A stretch of DNA of 48,578 bases. Source: Clostridia bacterium. GTDB lineage: Bacteria > Bacillota > Clostridia > Oscillospirales > CAG-272. A program made the position numbers and the translations under genes. Position 1 is the first letter of the stretch, and every line of letters begins with the position of its first letter. The notes under the pieces are model-generated. The model searched no databases. It saw nothing but the letters and a program-made list of their open reading frames with translations, and was not told the origin of the DNA. The stretch covers positions 1-48,578 of the forward strand of contig JAFTKH010000010.1 of NCBI GenBank assembly GCA_017453365.1, written 5' to 3'. Below are positions 24,600-34,052 of the stretch, one piece after another.

Positions 24600-25660
24600 G
24601 CAGATTTCTGACTGATAGATATAAGGTGTTGAAGCCCTACACACCGGGTGAGCAGCCGCAGGATAAAAAGTACGTAAAGCTCAATACAAACGAGTCGCCC
24701 TATCCACCGTCAAAGACAGCTATGAGGCTCGCTGCAGAGGAGCTTGAGCGGCTGAAGCTCTATCCGGACCCCGACTGTACCCGTCTTACACGCGAACTCG
24801 CCGTCACCTATGGCGTGAGCGAGGACGAGCTTATAGTTACCAATGGCTCCGACGAGGTGCTTAATTTCGCGTTCATGGCGTTCTGCGATGAGAGGACTCC
24901 CGCAGTCTTTCCCGATATTACTTACGGCTTCTACCGCGTGTTTGCAGACCTAAACGGCGTGCCCTATCGCGAAATACCTCTTCTTTCCGACTTTTCTGTA
25001 GACAGGGAGGGAATGAAGGCGGAGCGCGGAGTTTTGTTTATAGCCAATCCCAATGCGCCGACGGGTATTGCACTCTCGGCATCGGAGATTGAGGATATCG
25101 TCGCGTGCAACAGAGAACGTGTCGTAGTTGTCGATGAGGCCTACGTGGATTTCGGTGCAGAGAGCGCGGTGCCCTTAACAAAAAAGTACGATAATCTCCT
25201 CGTTACAATGACCTTCTCGAAATCTCGTTCTATGGCAGGCGCGCGTCTCGGCTTTGGTATCGGATGCCGCGACCTCATATCCGACCTTGTCAGGATAAAA
25301 TATTCAACCAACCCGTATAACGTCAACCGTATGACGGCGGCGGCAGGTGTCGGTGCGCTTCTTGACGCGGATTATTTCTGTGAAAACTGTAGGCAGATAA
25401 TCGAAACCAGGGAGTGGACGGCGCGCGAGCTTGCGGCCCTCGGATTTGATTTAACCCCAACCCGTGCTAATTTTCTTTTTGCAAAAAGTGATAAAATAGG
25501 CGGAGAAGAGCTCTATCTCGCTCTCCGCGAGCGCGGTGTTCTCGTTAGGCATTTCTCGGGCGAGAGAATAAAGGAATACAACAGAATAACCGTTGGAAGC
25601 ATGGCGGAAATGCAAATATTTATTGACAAAACCAAGGAAATTTTGGAGGTTAACCGATGA
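24596..25660 (+). CDS. hisC: Histidinol-phosphate aminotransferase
   Basis: A 354-residue fold type I PLP enzyme transferring the amino group of glutamate to imidazole acetol phosphate. Visible are KLNTNESPYPPS, the NGSDEVLNF cofactor region, ANPNAPTG, VVDEAYVDF, and the PLP lysine in TMTFSKSRSMAGARLGFGI. It shares ATGA overlaps with hisD before and hisB after. Confidence 0.96.
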   Translation: MSRFLTDRYKVLKPYTPGEQPQDKKYVKLNTNESPYPPSKTAMRLAAEELERLKLYPDPDCTRLTRELAVTYGVSEDELIVTNGSDEVLNFAFMAFCDERTPAVFPDITYGFYRVFADLNGVPYREIPLLSDFSVDREGMKAERGVLFIANPNAPTGIALSASEIEDIVACNRERVVVVDEAYVDFGAESAVPLTKKYDNLLVTMTFSKSRSMAGARLGFGIGCRDLISDLVRIKYSTNPYNVNRMTAAAGVGALLDADYFCENCRQIIETREWTARELAALGFDLTPTRANFLFAKSDKIGGEELYLALRERGVLVRHFSGERIKEYNRITVGSMAEMQIFIDKTKEILEVNR

Positions 25661-26244
25661 GGTGCAGTGAGATAGTAAGAAAAACGGGCGAAACGCTCGT
25701 AGAGATAAAGCTGAATATTGATGGCGAGGGCAAGTCGGATATTGCTACGGGCGTCGGCTTCCTTGACCATATGCTGACTCTTTTTGCGAAGCACGGGCTT
25801 TTCGACCTTACGGTCAAGTGTAAGGGCGATACCGAGGTCGATTATCACCACACGACGGAGGATGTGGGAATAGCACTCGGCAGCGCCTTTGAGGTTGCCC
25901 TCGGCGCGAAGCGAGGTATCAATCGCTACGGGGACATCACCCTTCCTATGGACGATGCTCTCGTGCTCTCTGCCGTCGACCTATCGGGAAGAGCCTATTA
26001 CGTCGGTACGTTTGAAATAGGCAAGGAGAAGGTAGGCGATTTCGATACGGAGCTTGTGGATGAGTTTTTCTACGCATTTTCCCAGAATGCTAAATGCAAT
26101 CTCCATATCCGTATGCTGGCGGGGAAGAATGCTCACCACATAATAGAGGCGATGTTTAAGTCCGTTGCGCGCAGTATCAGGCGTGCCGCAGAGATAGACC
26201 CGAGGCTCGGGGACGCAATCCCGTCTACGAAGGGCGTGTTATAA
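25657..26244 (+). CDS. hisB: Imidazoleglycerol-phosphate dehydratase
   Basis: A 195-residue manganese enzyme removing water from imidazole glycerol phosphate. Metal-binding histidine motifs are GFLDHML, DYHHTTEDVGI, and KNAHHIIEA. It is the single-function form without the N-terminal phosphatase domain of enteric HisB. Overlaps hisC by ATGA and hisH by one base (TAATG). Confidence 0.97.
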   Translation: MRCSEIVRKTGETLVEIKLNIDGEGKSDIATGVGFLDHMLTLFAKHGLFDLTVKCKGDTEVDYHHTTEDVGIALGSAFEVALGAKRGINRYGDITLPMDDALVLSAVDLSGRAYYVGTFEIGKEKVGDFDTELVDEFFYAFSQNAKCNLHIRMLAGKNAHHIIEAMFKSVARSIRRAAEIDPRLGDAIPSTKGVL

Positions 26245-26855
26245 TGATAGCAATAGTTGATTACGGCGTCGGAAATCTTTTCTCGCTTTCCTCTTCCTTT
26301 GCCATGATAGGAGCCGAGGCGGTTGCCACATCAGACCCTGGGGTTATACGGAGTGCCGAGAAAATAATTTTGCCCGGTGTAGGTGCTTTTTCCGACGCAG
26401 CGGAGAAGCTTCGCCTGTCGGGCCTTGGTGAGGTTGTGTGTGAAGAGGCAGGGCGGGGTAAACCAATTCTCGGTATATGCCTCGGTATGCAGCTTCTTTT
26501 CGATAAGAGCTTTGAATACGGCGAGCACGCAGGGCTCGGGCTTATCTCGGGCGCTGTTCGTCCGATATCGGACGTCATACCGAAGGGCTTGAAAATTCCG
26601 CACATAGGCTGGAACTCACTAAATTTCAGGGGCGAGCACTCGGAGCTGTTTAAGTATATAAGCGAGGGAGATTTTGTCTATTTCGTACACTCCTATTACG
26701 CCGCGGACTGCGAGGAGGCTGTAATAGCGACGGCTGAATACGGCGCACCGCTTACGGCGGCGGTCGAAAAGGGGAACGTCTACGGCTGTCAGTTCCACCC
26801 CGAGAAAAGCGGCAGGGTAGGCCTAAATATTCTCCGCGCTTTCTCCGAGATATGA
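26244..26855 (+). CDS. hisH: Imidazole glycerol phosphate synthase, glutaminase subunit HisH
   Basis: A 203-residue class I glutamine amidotransferase passing ammonia to HisF. The nucleophile cysteine is in GICLGMQLLF and the His-Glu pair is in CQFHPEKSG. N terminus IAIVDYGVGNLFSL is standard. Works with hisF three genes on. Confidence 0.97.
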   Translation: MIAIVDYGVGNLFSLSSSFAMIGAEAVATSDPGVIRSAEKIILPGVGAFSDAAEKLRLSGLGEVVCEEAGRGKPILGICLGMQLLFDKSFEYGEHAGLGLISGAVRPISDVIPKGLKIPHIGWNSLNFRGEHSELFKYISEGDFVYFVHSYYAADCEEAVIATAEYGAPLTAAVEKGNVYGCQFHPEKSGRVGLNILRAFSEI

Positions 26856-26868
26856 AAAGGAGATTTAT

Positions 26869-27582
26869 ATGAAAATATTTCCCGCTATTGACCTTTTCGA
26901 CGGAAAAGCAGTGAGACTGCTCCGCGGAAAATATGAGGATATGACGGTTTATAGCAACGACCCGCCTGTTATTGCGACGGATTTTAAGCGCGCCGGTGCG
27001 GAATGTATGCACCTCGTGGACCTCGAGGGCGCGAAGTGCGGCGGTACACCAAACCTCGAAACGGTGAAGAGTATACTCAGCGCAGCCGATATGTTTGTTG
27101 AGGTAGGTGGCGGCGTGCGAACTATGGACGTGATAGAGGCGTATACGTCGGCGGGCGTGTCGCGCGTGATACTCGGCACTGCTGCCGTGACGGACAGAGA
27201 CTTTCTGCTTCGCGCGACGGATAAGTACAGAGAAAAAATAGCTGTCGGTGTTGATATTCGCGATGGAAGGGTTGCGATAAAGGGGTGGACCGAGACCTCG
27301 GAGCTCAACGCCTTCGATTTCTGCCGCGAGCTTGAGAAAATAGGCGTCGGTACGGTGATATGTACCGATATATCGAAGGACGGAGCGATGCAGGGAACTA
27401 ACCGCGAGCTCTACCGTGACCTTTCGCACGAGTTGGGAATAGATATCGTAGCCTCGGGCGGTGTCTCGACACTCGATGACGTTCGTGCCCTTCGAGAAAT
27501 GGATATTTACGGTGCGATAATAGGAAAGGCGTACTACACGGGCGCTATTTCACTTTCTGAAGCTATAAGGATGGCAAAATGA
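26869..27582 (+). CDS. hisA: Phosphoribosylformimino-AICAR-phosphate isomerase HisA
   Basis: A 237-residue beta/alpha barrel enzyme doing the Amadori rearrangement of ProFAR. The start KIFPAIDLFDGKAVRLLRG includes the catalytic aspartate; the second phosphate loop is ASGGVSTLDD, and TDISKDGAMQG carries the second aspartate. AAGGAG lies 7 bases before the ATG; it overlaps hisF by ATGA. Confidence 0.97.
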   Translation: MKIFPAIDLFDGKAVRLLRGKYEDMTVYSNDPPVIATDFKRAGAECMHLVDLEGAKCGGTPNLETVKSILSAADMFVEVGGGVRTMDVIEAYTSAGVSRVILGTAAVTDRDFLLRATDKYREKIAVGVDIRDGRVAIKGWTETSELNAFDFCRELEKIGVGTVICTDISKDGAMQGTNRELYRDLSHELGIDIVASGGVSTLDDVRALREMDIYGAIIGKAYYTGAISLSEAIRMAK

Positions 27583-28337
27583 TAACGAAAAGAATAATCC
27601 CCTGCCTCGACGTAAGAGACGGCAGGGTAGTGAAGGGTGTGAACTTCGAGGGGCTCTCGGACGTATCCTCGCCCGTCGAGCTTGGCAGGTATTACAGTGA
27701 GTGCGGTGCCGATGAGCTTGTTTTCTACGATATAACAGCTTCGGCAGAGGGACGCAGGCTCTTCTCGGATATACTCACTGAGGTAGCGCGGACTATATTT
27801 ATTCCCCTCACCGTTGGCGGCGGTATAAATACGCTCGACGACTTTGACAGGGTGCTGAAATGCGGAGCTGATAAGGTCAGTGTAAATTCAGGAGCGATAA
27901 GGAATCCCGAGCTCATTTATGAGGCGGCGAAGCGTTATGGCGACCAGTGTGTCGTGCTCTCCGTCGATGTGAAGCGCGTTGACGGAAAATTCACCGTCTT
28001 CGCGAAGGGTGGAAGAGAAAATACGGGCATGAATGCGCTTGAATGGATACGTCACGGTGTCGAGAGCGGCGCGGGTGAGATAGTACTGAATTCGATAGAT
28101 ACTGACGGCGTGAAGCGCGGCTTCGACATCGAGATGCTCCGCGCGGTAACGGATATAGTTTCTGTCCCCGTAATCGCCTCGGGCGGTGCCGGTTGTATAG
28201 AGGATTTTATTAAGCTCTTCCGTGAGCTTCCGCTCGTTGATGCGGGGCTTGCCGCTTCGATATTCCATTTTGGTGAGGTGAAAATATCAGAGCTTAAAGC
28301 CAGACTAGCCGAGGTTGGAATACCCACAAGAATATGA
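27579..28337 (+). CDS. hisF: Imidazole glycerol phosphate synthase, cyclase subunit HisF
   Basis: A 252-residue barrel enzyme that closes the imidazole ring with ammonia from HisH and releases AICAR. Typical are [19 protein letters not shown] (catalytic Asp in CLDV), [26 protein letters not shown] and [11 protein letters not shown]. It overlaps hisA by 4 bases. Confidence 0.97.
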   Translation: MITKRIIPCLDVRDGRVVKGVNFEGLSDVSSPVELGRYYSECGADELVFYDITASAEGRRLFSDILTEVARTIFIPLTVGGGINTLDDFDRVLKCGADKVSVNSGAIRNPELIYEAAKRYGDQCVVLSVDVKRVDGKFTVFAKGGRENTGMNALEWIRHGVESGAGEIVLNSIDTDGVKRGFDIEMLRAVTDIVSVPVIASGGAGCIEDFIKLFRELPLVDAGLAASIFHFGEVKISELKARLAEVGIPTRI

Positions 28338-28346
28338 CACGTGTCA
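28335..28346. promoter_or_regulatory. 12-bp palindrome between hisF and hisIE
   Basis: TGACAC/GTGTCA is a perfect palindrome that includes the hisF stop codon. It may be a protein site or chance. The hisIE gene is the only his gene with a real gap (45 bases) before it. Confidence 0.25.
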
Positions 28347-28382
28347 AGTTTTGAACTCAAGAATGTAAGGAGTTGTTTACAA

Positions 28383-29030
28383 ATGCTGAATATTGACAAA
28401 TTGAAGTTTGACGAGCGCGGGCTCATTCCCGCTATAGTGGTCGACTCTGTGACGAAAAAAGTGCTCACGCTGGCGTATATGAATCGCGAAAGCCTTGAAA
28501 TATCTACGGAGCGAGGACTCACCTGCTTTTTCAGCCGCTCGCGTGGCGAGCTCTGGCTGAAGGGGGAGACGAGCGGAAACTATCAGCACATAGTTTCCAT
28601 TACCGCCGACTGCGATAACGACGCACTCGTCGTAGTTGTTGAGAAGGACGGACCCGCCTGCCACCTCGGCACGGACAGCTGCTTTACAAATCCCGTCTAT
28701 GAGAGCTCCGAGCTCTCCGAGTTTTCCCTCGAGGGGCTTTACGACCTAATTCGCGAAAGACGCGAGAACCCGAAGGAGGGCTCCTACACCAACTACCTCT
28801 TCGATAAGGGTATCGACAAGATACTGAAAAAGGTCGGCGAGGAATGTACCGAGGTCATCATAGCCGCGAAGGCAGACGATAAGAAGGAGACGGTCTACGA
28901 GATAGCCGACCTCGCCTACCACACCCTCGTCCTTATGCTCGAGATGGGTATCTCGCTCGAGGACGTCCACCGCGAGCTTGCCTCCCGTCATGTCATCGAT
29001 AAGAAGGTTAAGCAGGAGAAGATGACCTGA
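28383..29030 (+). CDS. hisI: Bifunctional PRA-CH/PRA-PH, HisIE
   Basis: A 215-residue fusion. The N-terminal cyclohydrolase (residues about 1-105) has the zinc site DCDNDAL and CHLGTDSCF. The C-terminal pyrophosphohydrolase (about 115-205) is a MazG-like helical domain with [14 protein letters not shown] and [14 protein letters not shown]. It carries out steps two and three of the pathway. The start is ATG 28383 after TAAGGAG; a GTG at 28341 lies in the same frame but lacks such a box. Last gene of the operon. Confidence 0.94.
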   Translation: MLNIDKLKFDERGLIPAIVVDSVTKKVLTLAYMNRESLEISTERGLTCFFSRSRGELWLKGETSGNYQHIVSITADCDNDALVVVVEKDGPACHLGTDSCFTNPVYESSELSEFSLEGLYDLIRERRENPKEGSYTNYLFDKGIDKILKKVGEECTEVIIAAKADDKKETVYEIADLAYHTLVLMLEMGISLEDVHRELASRHVIDKKVKQEKMT

Positions 29031-29076
29031 TTTTCCGGCTTGAATAATCCGTACTGTATCGCAATTTAATATCACA

Positions 29077-29137
29077 AAGTCCGAGCTAAATGCGTGTTCT
29101 CCGTTGAGGATAACACGCTAAAGAACGGGCTTTTTTA
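29077..29137 (+). terminator. Terminator of the his operon
   Basis: Two-level stem: inner GCGTGTT/AACACGC with TCC/GGA above, outer AAGTCCG (29077-29083) with CGGGCTT (29126-29132), followed by TTTTTT. It begins 47 bases after the hisIE stop. Confidence 0.85.
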
Positions 29138-29229
29138 TTTGAAAAAACGGCATACTTTACCTAAAATGGAGTTTCGTGTCAGTAAAAGTTGTTTTATTTC
29201 CGTTTTGCTCGAAAAAAATAACTATCCAC

Positions 29230-29258
29230 TTGCAATTATTTTAAATATGTGTTATAAT
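29230..29258 (+). promoter_or_regulatory. Promoter of the polysaccharide operon
   Basis: TTGCAA (29230-29235), 17-base spacer, TATAAT (29253-29258). It leaves a leader of about 100 bases before the first gene. No other promoter was recognised in the next 19 kb. Confidence 0.82.
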
Positions 29259-29294
29259 TTAAAATAAAGCTTTATTATGATAGTAGCCGTGTTT

Positions 29295-29334
29295 CGTTTG
29301 CCCCTTTCTTTTTGGCAATATAACGGTAGCGTAG
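29295..29334 (+). promoter_or_regulatory. ops-like element in the polysaccharide operon leader
   Basis: CGGTAGCGT at 29324-29332 matches the core of the ops element (GGCGGTAGCGT) that recruits RfaH to surface-polysaccharide operons in enterobacteria. A hairpin TGCC/GGCA (299-302 with 314-317 of block 29) extended by CGTT/AACG lies immediately before and overlaps it. In Bacillota the NusG paralogue LoaP plays a comparable role with leader hairpins. No NusG paralogue is encoded in this window. The match is short and could be chance, but position and context fit. Confidence 0.5.
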
Positions 29335-29365
29335 AAAGGTAACTCTGCAGGAGGATTTAGCTTAT

Positions 29366-30211
29366 ATGATGAATAAAAGTTCACCCAAAATCTCAATCCT
29401 TATGAGTGTATATAACGGAGAGAAGACGTTAGGGAAAGCTATTGATTCGATACTGTCACAAACATATACGGACTATGAGTTTATCATTTGTGACGACGCG
29501 TCCTCTGACACTACTTGGTCGATACTCGAGAGGTATCGGGCGAGCGATGACCGTATCGTGCTCATCAGCCACTCCGAGAATAAGGGGCTCGGCGCTTCTC
29601 TTAACGACTGTCTTGAAATTGCGAGAGGCGATTATATCGCAAGACAGGACGCCGACGATGTATCGAAGCCCGAGAGGCTCGAGAGGACTTTTAGGTATCT
29701 TGAAGAGACAGGCTGTCCATACGTCGCGTGCGGTATCTACGTTTTCGACGACTCAGGAGTGTTTAGCAAGCGGCTCTTTGAAGAGAAGGTCACCAAGCAT
29801 ACCCTGGCGAAGAAGAATCCCTTCTTCCACCCGACGATGATTTTCAGAAGGGAAGCCTTGGAAATTGTGGGAGGCTACCGAGTGGTCGAGGAGACGAAGA
29901 GAACTGAGGATTATGACTTGGTTATGCGTCTTGCGGCAGAGGGGCTTATAGGACAGAACCTGCAGGAATATCTCTATTACGTGTACGAGCCTCTCGATGC
30001 GTATAAAAGGCATACCAGGCAGACGAGAAAATACGAGCTTCGAACGAGACTTCACGGGCTTCGGGCTATGAAATCGCCCTTTTACGATTATATCTATCTT
30101 GCGAAGCCTGTAATTATGAGCCTGATACCGCATAGACTCTACAAAAAATTAAAGCAAGTACAGTGGGGTACTCACAGGGAGGAAGAAATTGAAAAGGCTA
30201 GCGAAAACTAA
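29366..30211 (+). CDS. Family 2 glycosyltransferase
   Basis: A 281-residue GT-A enzyme. N-terminal nucleotide-sugar domain: KISILMSVYNGEKTLGKAIDSIL, FIICDDASSD, and the metal-binding ARQDADDVSKPER. HPTMIFRREAL and RTEDYDLVMRL follow as usual for GT2. It transfers a sugar to a lipid-linked or growing glycan at the inner membrane face. Donor and linkage are unknown. First gene of the operon, with GCAGGAGG 11 bases before the ATG. Overlaps the next gene by 23 bases. Confidence 0.92.
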   Translation: MMNKSSPKISILMSVYNGEKTLGKAIDSILSQTYTDYEFIICDDASSDTTWSILERYRASDDRIVLISHSENKGLGASLNDCLEIARGDYIARQDADDVSKPERLERTFRYLEETGCPYVACGIYVFDDSGVFSKRLFEEKVTKHTLAKKNPFFHPTMIFRREALEIVGGYRVVEETKRTEDYDLVMRLAAEGLIGQNLQEYLYYVYEPLDAYKRHTRQTRKYELRTRLHGLRAMKSPFYDYIYLAKPVIMSLIPHRLYKKLKQVQWGTHREEEIEKASEN

Positions 30212-30995
30212 GAATTATATACTTGAAAAAATTGACGGCTTAAGGCGCTTCTCGCCCCTGCTACGCGAGCTCGTCGTCAGAGATATTAAGGTGCGATACA
30301 GACATTCCGCGCTCGGTCTTATCTGGACGGTGCTGAACCCGCTTTTAATGATGGTGGTTATAACTATCGTGTTCTCCACGCTCTTTAAGCAGAATATTGA
30401 GCATTTCCCGATATATTATCTCTCGGGCTCGCTGCTCTTCTCCTTTAACACGGAATCCACCACGACTGCTATGCATTCGATGATATCGAACGCGTCGCTC
30501 CTTAAAAAGGTTTATATACCGAAGTATCTCTTCCCGCTGTCGAACATACTCTCGGGACTTGTGAACCTGAGCTTCTCGCTTATCGCGATGATTATAGTGA
30601 TGATAGTCACGGGCGCCCCCTTCCACGCAACGCTGCTTCTGATACCGATACCGATTTTCTATACCTTCCTCTTTGCTACTGGTCTTGGTATTATGCTGTC
30701 GGCGCTTACGGTGTATTTCAGAGATATCGCGCACTTCTACGGCGTGTTTACTCTCGCCTGGACGTATCTTACGCCTATATTCTATCCCGTTACGATACTT
30801 CCCGACTTTGCTCTGAAGCTTATGCAGCTCAACCCGATGTATCACTACGTGAGCTATATGCGCGACCTGGTTCTTTACGGAACCTTCCCGAGTATGAAGG
30901 AAAATCTGATTTGTCTTGCTATGGGTCTTCTTATGCTCGCAGTAGGTCTTTTCGTCTTCTACAAGAAGCAGGATAAATTCGTTCTGTACGTGTGA
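30189..30995 (+). CDS. ABC-2 type polysaccharide exporter, membrane subunit
   Basis: A 268-residue permease with six hydrophobic segments, of the TagG/Wzm/KpsM type. The typical entry is LLRELVVRDIKVRYRHSALG followed by LIWTVLNPLLMMVV. It exports a finished undecaprenyl-linked chain with the ATPase encoded next. TTG start at 30189 preceded by GGGAGG 6 bases upstream, inside the end of the previous gene; this coupling supports the choice. Confidence 0.92.
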   Translation: MKRLAKTKNYILEKIDGLRRFSPLLRELVVRDIKVRYRHSALGLIWTVLNPLLMMVVITIVFSTLFKQNIEHFPIYYLSGSLLFSFNTESTTTAMHSMISNASLLKKVYIPKYLFPLSNILSGLVNLSFSLIAMIIVMIVTGAPFHATLLLIPIPIFYTFLFATGLGIMLSALTVYFRDIAHFYGVFTLAWTYLTPIFYPVTILPDFALKLMQLNPMYHYVSYMRDLVLYGTFPSMKENLICLAMGLLMLAVGLFVFYKKQDKFVLYV

Positions 30996-31005
30996 GGTGA
31001 GTCTT

Positions 31006-31734
31006 ATGAGTGCTGTAATAAAGGTTGATAACGTTTCGATGATGTTTAATCTCAGCTCCGAGAAGATAGACAGCATCAAGGAATATCTTATAAAGATGCT
31101 GAAGAAGGAGATGCATTTTCAGGAGTTCTGGGCGCTGAATAACGTGTCCTTCGAGCTCGAGCGCGGAGATTCGCTCGGTATTATCGGGCTTAACGGCTCG
31201 GGTAAGAGCACGCTTTTGAAAATTGTATCGGGGATTTTGAAGCCTACGAAGGGTACTGTAACCACGGTCGGCAGTATCGCCCCCTTAATCGAGCTCGGTG
31301 CGGGCTTCGACCCCGACCTCACTGCGAGAGAGAATATCTATCTCAACGGTGCTATTCTCGGCTATAGCAGAGAGTATATGAAGAGCAGATTTGACGAGAT
31401 AATCGAGTTCGCGGAGCTCGAGGACTTCGTGGACACCTCGATAAAGAATTTCTCATCCGGTATGGTTGCGAGGCTCGGCTTCGCTATCGCGACAATGAAT
31501 ATTCCCGATATCCTCATAATCGACGAGATACTTGCTGTCGGAGACTATAAATTTCAACAGAAGAGCTTCAAGAGAATGCAGGAAATGATAAATTCGGGAG
31601 CTACCGTGGTATTTGTATCTCATTCCGTAGAGCAGGTGAAGGAGATTTGTAAGAAGGCCCTGTGGCTTGAGCATGGTAATGTTGTAAAGTTCGGACCTGC
31701 CGAGGAAATTTGCACAGAATATATGAATTCTTAA
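31006..31734 (+). CDS. ABC-2 type polysaccharide exporter, ATPase subunit
   Basis: A 242-residue ATPase of the TagH/Wzt/KpsT type. Walker A is GLNGSGKST, the signature is FSSGMVARLGFA, Walker B is ILIIDEILAVGD, and the H-loop is VSHSVEQV. It lacks the C-terminal sugar-binding domain found in Wzt proteins that read a chain cap. The start is ATG 31006 after GAGGTGA; the GTG at 30997 overlaps that box. Partner of the preceding permease. Confidence 0.93.
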   Translation: MSAVIKVDNVSMMFNLSSEKIDSIKEYLIKMLKKEMHFQEFWALNNVSFELERGDSLGIIGLNGSGKSTLLKIVSGILKPTKGTVTTVGSIAPLIELGAGFDPDLTARENIYLNGAILGYSREYMKSRFDEIIEFAELEDFVDTSIKNFSSGMVARLGFAIATMNIPDILIIDEILAVGDYKFQQKSFKRMQEMINSGATVVFVSHSVEQVKEICKKALWLEHGNVVKFGPAEEICTEYMNS

Positions 31735-31747
31735 GGAGAGTGGCATA

Positions 31748-34039
31748 ATGAAGGTGCTTTTTGTCATCAATCAGCTGTTTCGCGGTGGCGCTGAAGGTGC
31801 GCTTATAAACCTGCTTTCAGCTATGCGGGATAAAAAGTATCAGATTGACCTGTTGGTTTACGACCAGATAGATTTGCCTGATACGGTCAGTTTAATTCCG
31901 AAGGTACCCTCTTACGTTAAGCTTTATAATATTGCAAAAAACGAAAAGAAAGTAGCATTTGTAAAAAAGGCGTTTTACAAGGTTTATAACAAGATGACCG
32001 GCCGCACTGCATTTCGCAGAGGTGCTTATAAGGTACTCGAAGATAACGAGTATGATGTCGCCATTTCATTCGGCGAATGGTTTTCCTGCTCGCTGGTAGC
32101 AAATTATGCGAAGGCCAGGTGGAAATATGTATGGATACACGCAGATGCCGATAAGGCCGACTTTTTCCATCCGGATATTTACCGGTATCACGAATGCTTT
32201 GACGGCTTTATTTTCGTATCGAACAATTCGAGACTCTCTGCGGAGAGGCAGTATTCCTTTATTGCAGGACGAAGCTATATCGTAAATAATATGATTGATG
32301 CGGATGAGGTTTTGGAAAAATCGAAGGATAAGCCTTGTATTACACTTCCCGAGGACGGGTTGCCGCGATTGGTTACCGTCGCAAACGTGCGCCCCGAGAA
32401 AAATCACCTGCGCCAGCTTCGCGTTATGAAGAGGCTTTTTGACCGAGGGCTTCGCTTCTATTGGATAAACGTCGGCTCCACCGCTAATTCCGCGCTTATG
32501 GGTAAGCTTACTGCCGAGATTCGAGCCTCGGGGCTTGAGGAATACTGTCTCTTTACAGGTGCTGTGGAGAATCCTTACTCTGTAATCAGAAATTCCGATG
32601 CGGTGTGCGTGTTGTCCGACCACGAGTCTTGGTCAATGGTTATCACAGAGACCAAGACACTCGGAACCCCCGTTATAGCTACGAAAACGTCTGGAGCCCT
32701 GGAGCAGCTCGTACACCTTGATAACGGTATTCTCTGCGACTTTGACGAAGGTGATATTGAAGAGAAAATCGAAGAGTTTTTAAAAGACCCCGGTATCGGA
32801 GAGAATATCCGTAAGAATTTGCGCGGCTTTTCGAGCACTGCGAATGTACTTGCCTCGCTTGATGCTCTCTTCGAAAACAGAAAAAAGCTCTTATACGTCT
32901 TTGACGATATAAACTATATGAGCGGTGCAAGAGCTGCAACGCTGATGCAGGCAGATTGCTTGCGTGAGTCGTGGCATGTTGATTTGTTCTCGGTTACTGC
33001 GGCAAAAGATGAAGAGTTGCTCTCAAAATACCGTATAATCAATATCGAAAACAACGAGCGCTTCAAGATTCTGTCCGTCCCAATTCGCGAGGCTTTGTCG
33101 AGCGCGAAATACTCGAAGAGGTCGAAGCTCCTTCGAATTGCTTACGCCGTTCTTGTAAGGCTTGGTATGGATATTCCGCTATACCGAAGCCTCTTAAAAA
33201 ATGAATTGACCCATCAGTTTTGTGGCTATGACTGTATAATCGTCGTCAGCGAGGCATCGAAGCTGAGACACTTCGTATCCACACTTTCTCATCCGAGGAA
33301 GATACAGTGGATACATACGGATTACGTCGCGTGGAGACTCCATAGCTCCTGGACGAAGAAAATCACGAGGAACGATGGGGCGACGTATAAAAAATACGAT
33401 AAGGTCGTATGTCTCTCGGAAGCCCTCCGCGAGAAATTTGCATCACTCTATCCCCTACTCGCGGAGAAGACGGTCGCGATACCCAATCTTATAGACTATG
33501 ATGGAATTATCGAAAAAAGTCTTGAGCCCTGCGAAATTTCGGTAGATAAATCGAAGCTGAATATAATCACTATTGGCCGAATGGAAAGCGAAAAGCGATA
33601 TGACAGAATTCTATCCCTAGCAAGAGAGCTTTCAGAGCTCGGCAATGATTTCACGTGGTACCTCGTAGGCGACGGAACCCTGCTTGAAGATTATAAGACG
33701 GCGTGTGCCGAAATGGGACTCGAGGGCAGGGTGATTTTCACAGGCTATCTCGATAACGCCTGTCCGCTGCTTAAGCAGTGTGACCTCTTCGTCCTGCTCT
33801 CGGAATACGAGGGCACACCCGTGACGGTAGACGAGGCGAAGGTGCTCGGTGTTCCCGTCCTGGCGAAAAATGTCGGCGGTATATCCGATATGCTAGGTCC
33901 CGCTGTGGGCAGGGCTCTTTCGTCGGTGTCCGCAGCCGATATCGCGGATTTCGACACTTCTTCCTGCATCGGTGTGGGAGAGAGTGAAATAAGAGACTAT
34001 AATAAGGAAACTTCCAATAAAATAAAATCAATTCTGTAG
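31748..34039 (+). CDS. Tandem double GT4 glycosyltransferase (copy A)
   Basis: A 763-residue protein with two GT-B units. Unit one (1-375) opens KVLFVINQLFRGGAEGALINLL, has RPEKNHLRQLRVMKRL, and the E-x7-E site at Glu 293/Glu 301 in ESWSMVITE. Unit two (about 379-763) opens LLYVFDDINYMSGARAATL, has TIGRMESEKRYDRIL, and ends with EYEGTPVTVDEAKVLGVPV. Both look complete, so it may add two sugars in sequence. It is a paralogue of the next gene. GGAGAG precedes the ATG, 13 bases after the ATPase gene. Confidence 0.9.
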   Translation: MKVLFVINQLFRGGAEGALINLLSAMRDKKYQIDLLVYDQIDLPDTVSLIPKVPSYVKLYNIAKNEKKVAFVKKAFYKVYNKMTGRTAFRRGAYKVLEDNEYDVAISFGEWFSCSLVANYAKARWKYVWIHADADKADFFHPDIYRYHECFDGFIFVSNNSRLSAERQYSFIAGRSYIVNNMIDADEVLEKSKDKPCITLPEDGLPRLVTVANVRPEKNHLRQLRVMKRLFDRGLRFYWINVGSTANSALMGKLTAEIRASGLEEYCLFTGAVENPYSVIRNSDAVCVLSDHESWSMVITETKTLGTPVIATKTSGALEQLVHLDNGILCDFDEGDIEEKIEEFLKDPGIGENIRKNLRGFSSTANVLASLDALFENRKKLLYVFDDINYMSGARAATLMQADCLRESWHVDLFSVTAAKDEELLSKYRIINIENNERFKILSVPIREALSSAKYSKRSKLLRIAYAVLVRLGMDIPLYRSLLKNELTHQFCGYDCIIVVSEASKLRHFVSTLSHPRKIQWIHTDYVAWRLHSSWTKKITRNDGATYKKYDKVVCLSEALREKFASLYPLLAEKTVAIPNLIDYDGIIEKSLEPCEISVDKSKLNIITIGRMESEKRYDRILSLARELSELGNDFTWYLVGDGTLLEDYKTACAEMGLEGRVIFTGYLDNACPLLKQCDLFVLLSEYEGTPVTVDEAKVLGVPVLAKNVGGISDMLGPAVGRALSSVSAADIADFDTSSCIGVGESEIRDYNKETSNKIKSIL

Positions 34040-34052
34040 TGAGGCGTAGCGA

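Noticed and set aside
29260..29365. Cyclic-di-GMP or other classical riboswitch in the polysaccharide leader
   Set aside because: None of the conserved riboswitch cores was found; only the hairpin and ops-like match are supported.
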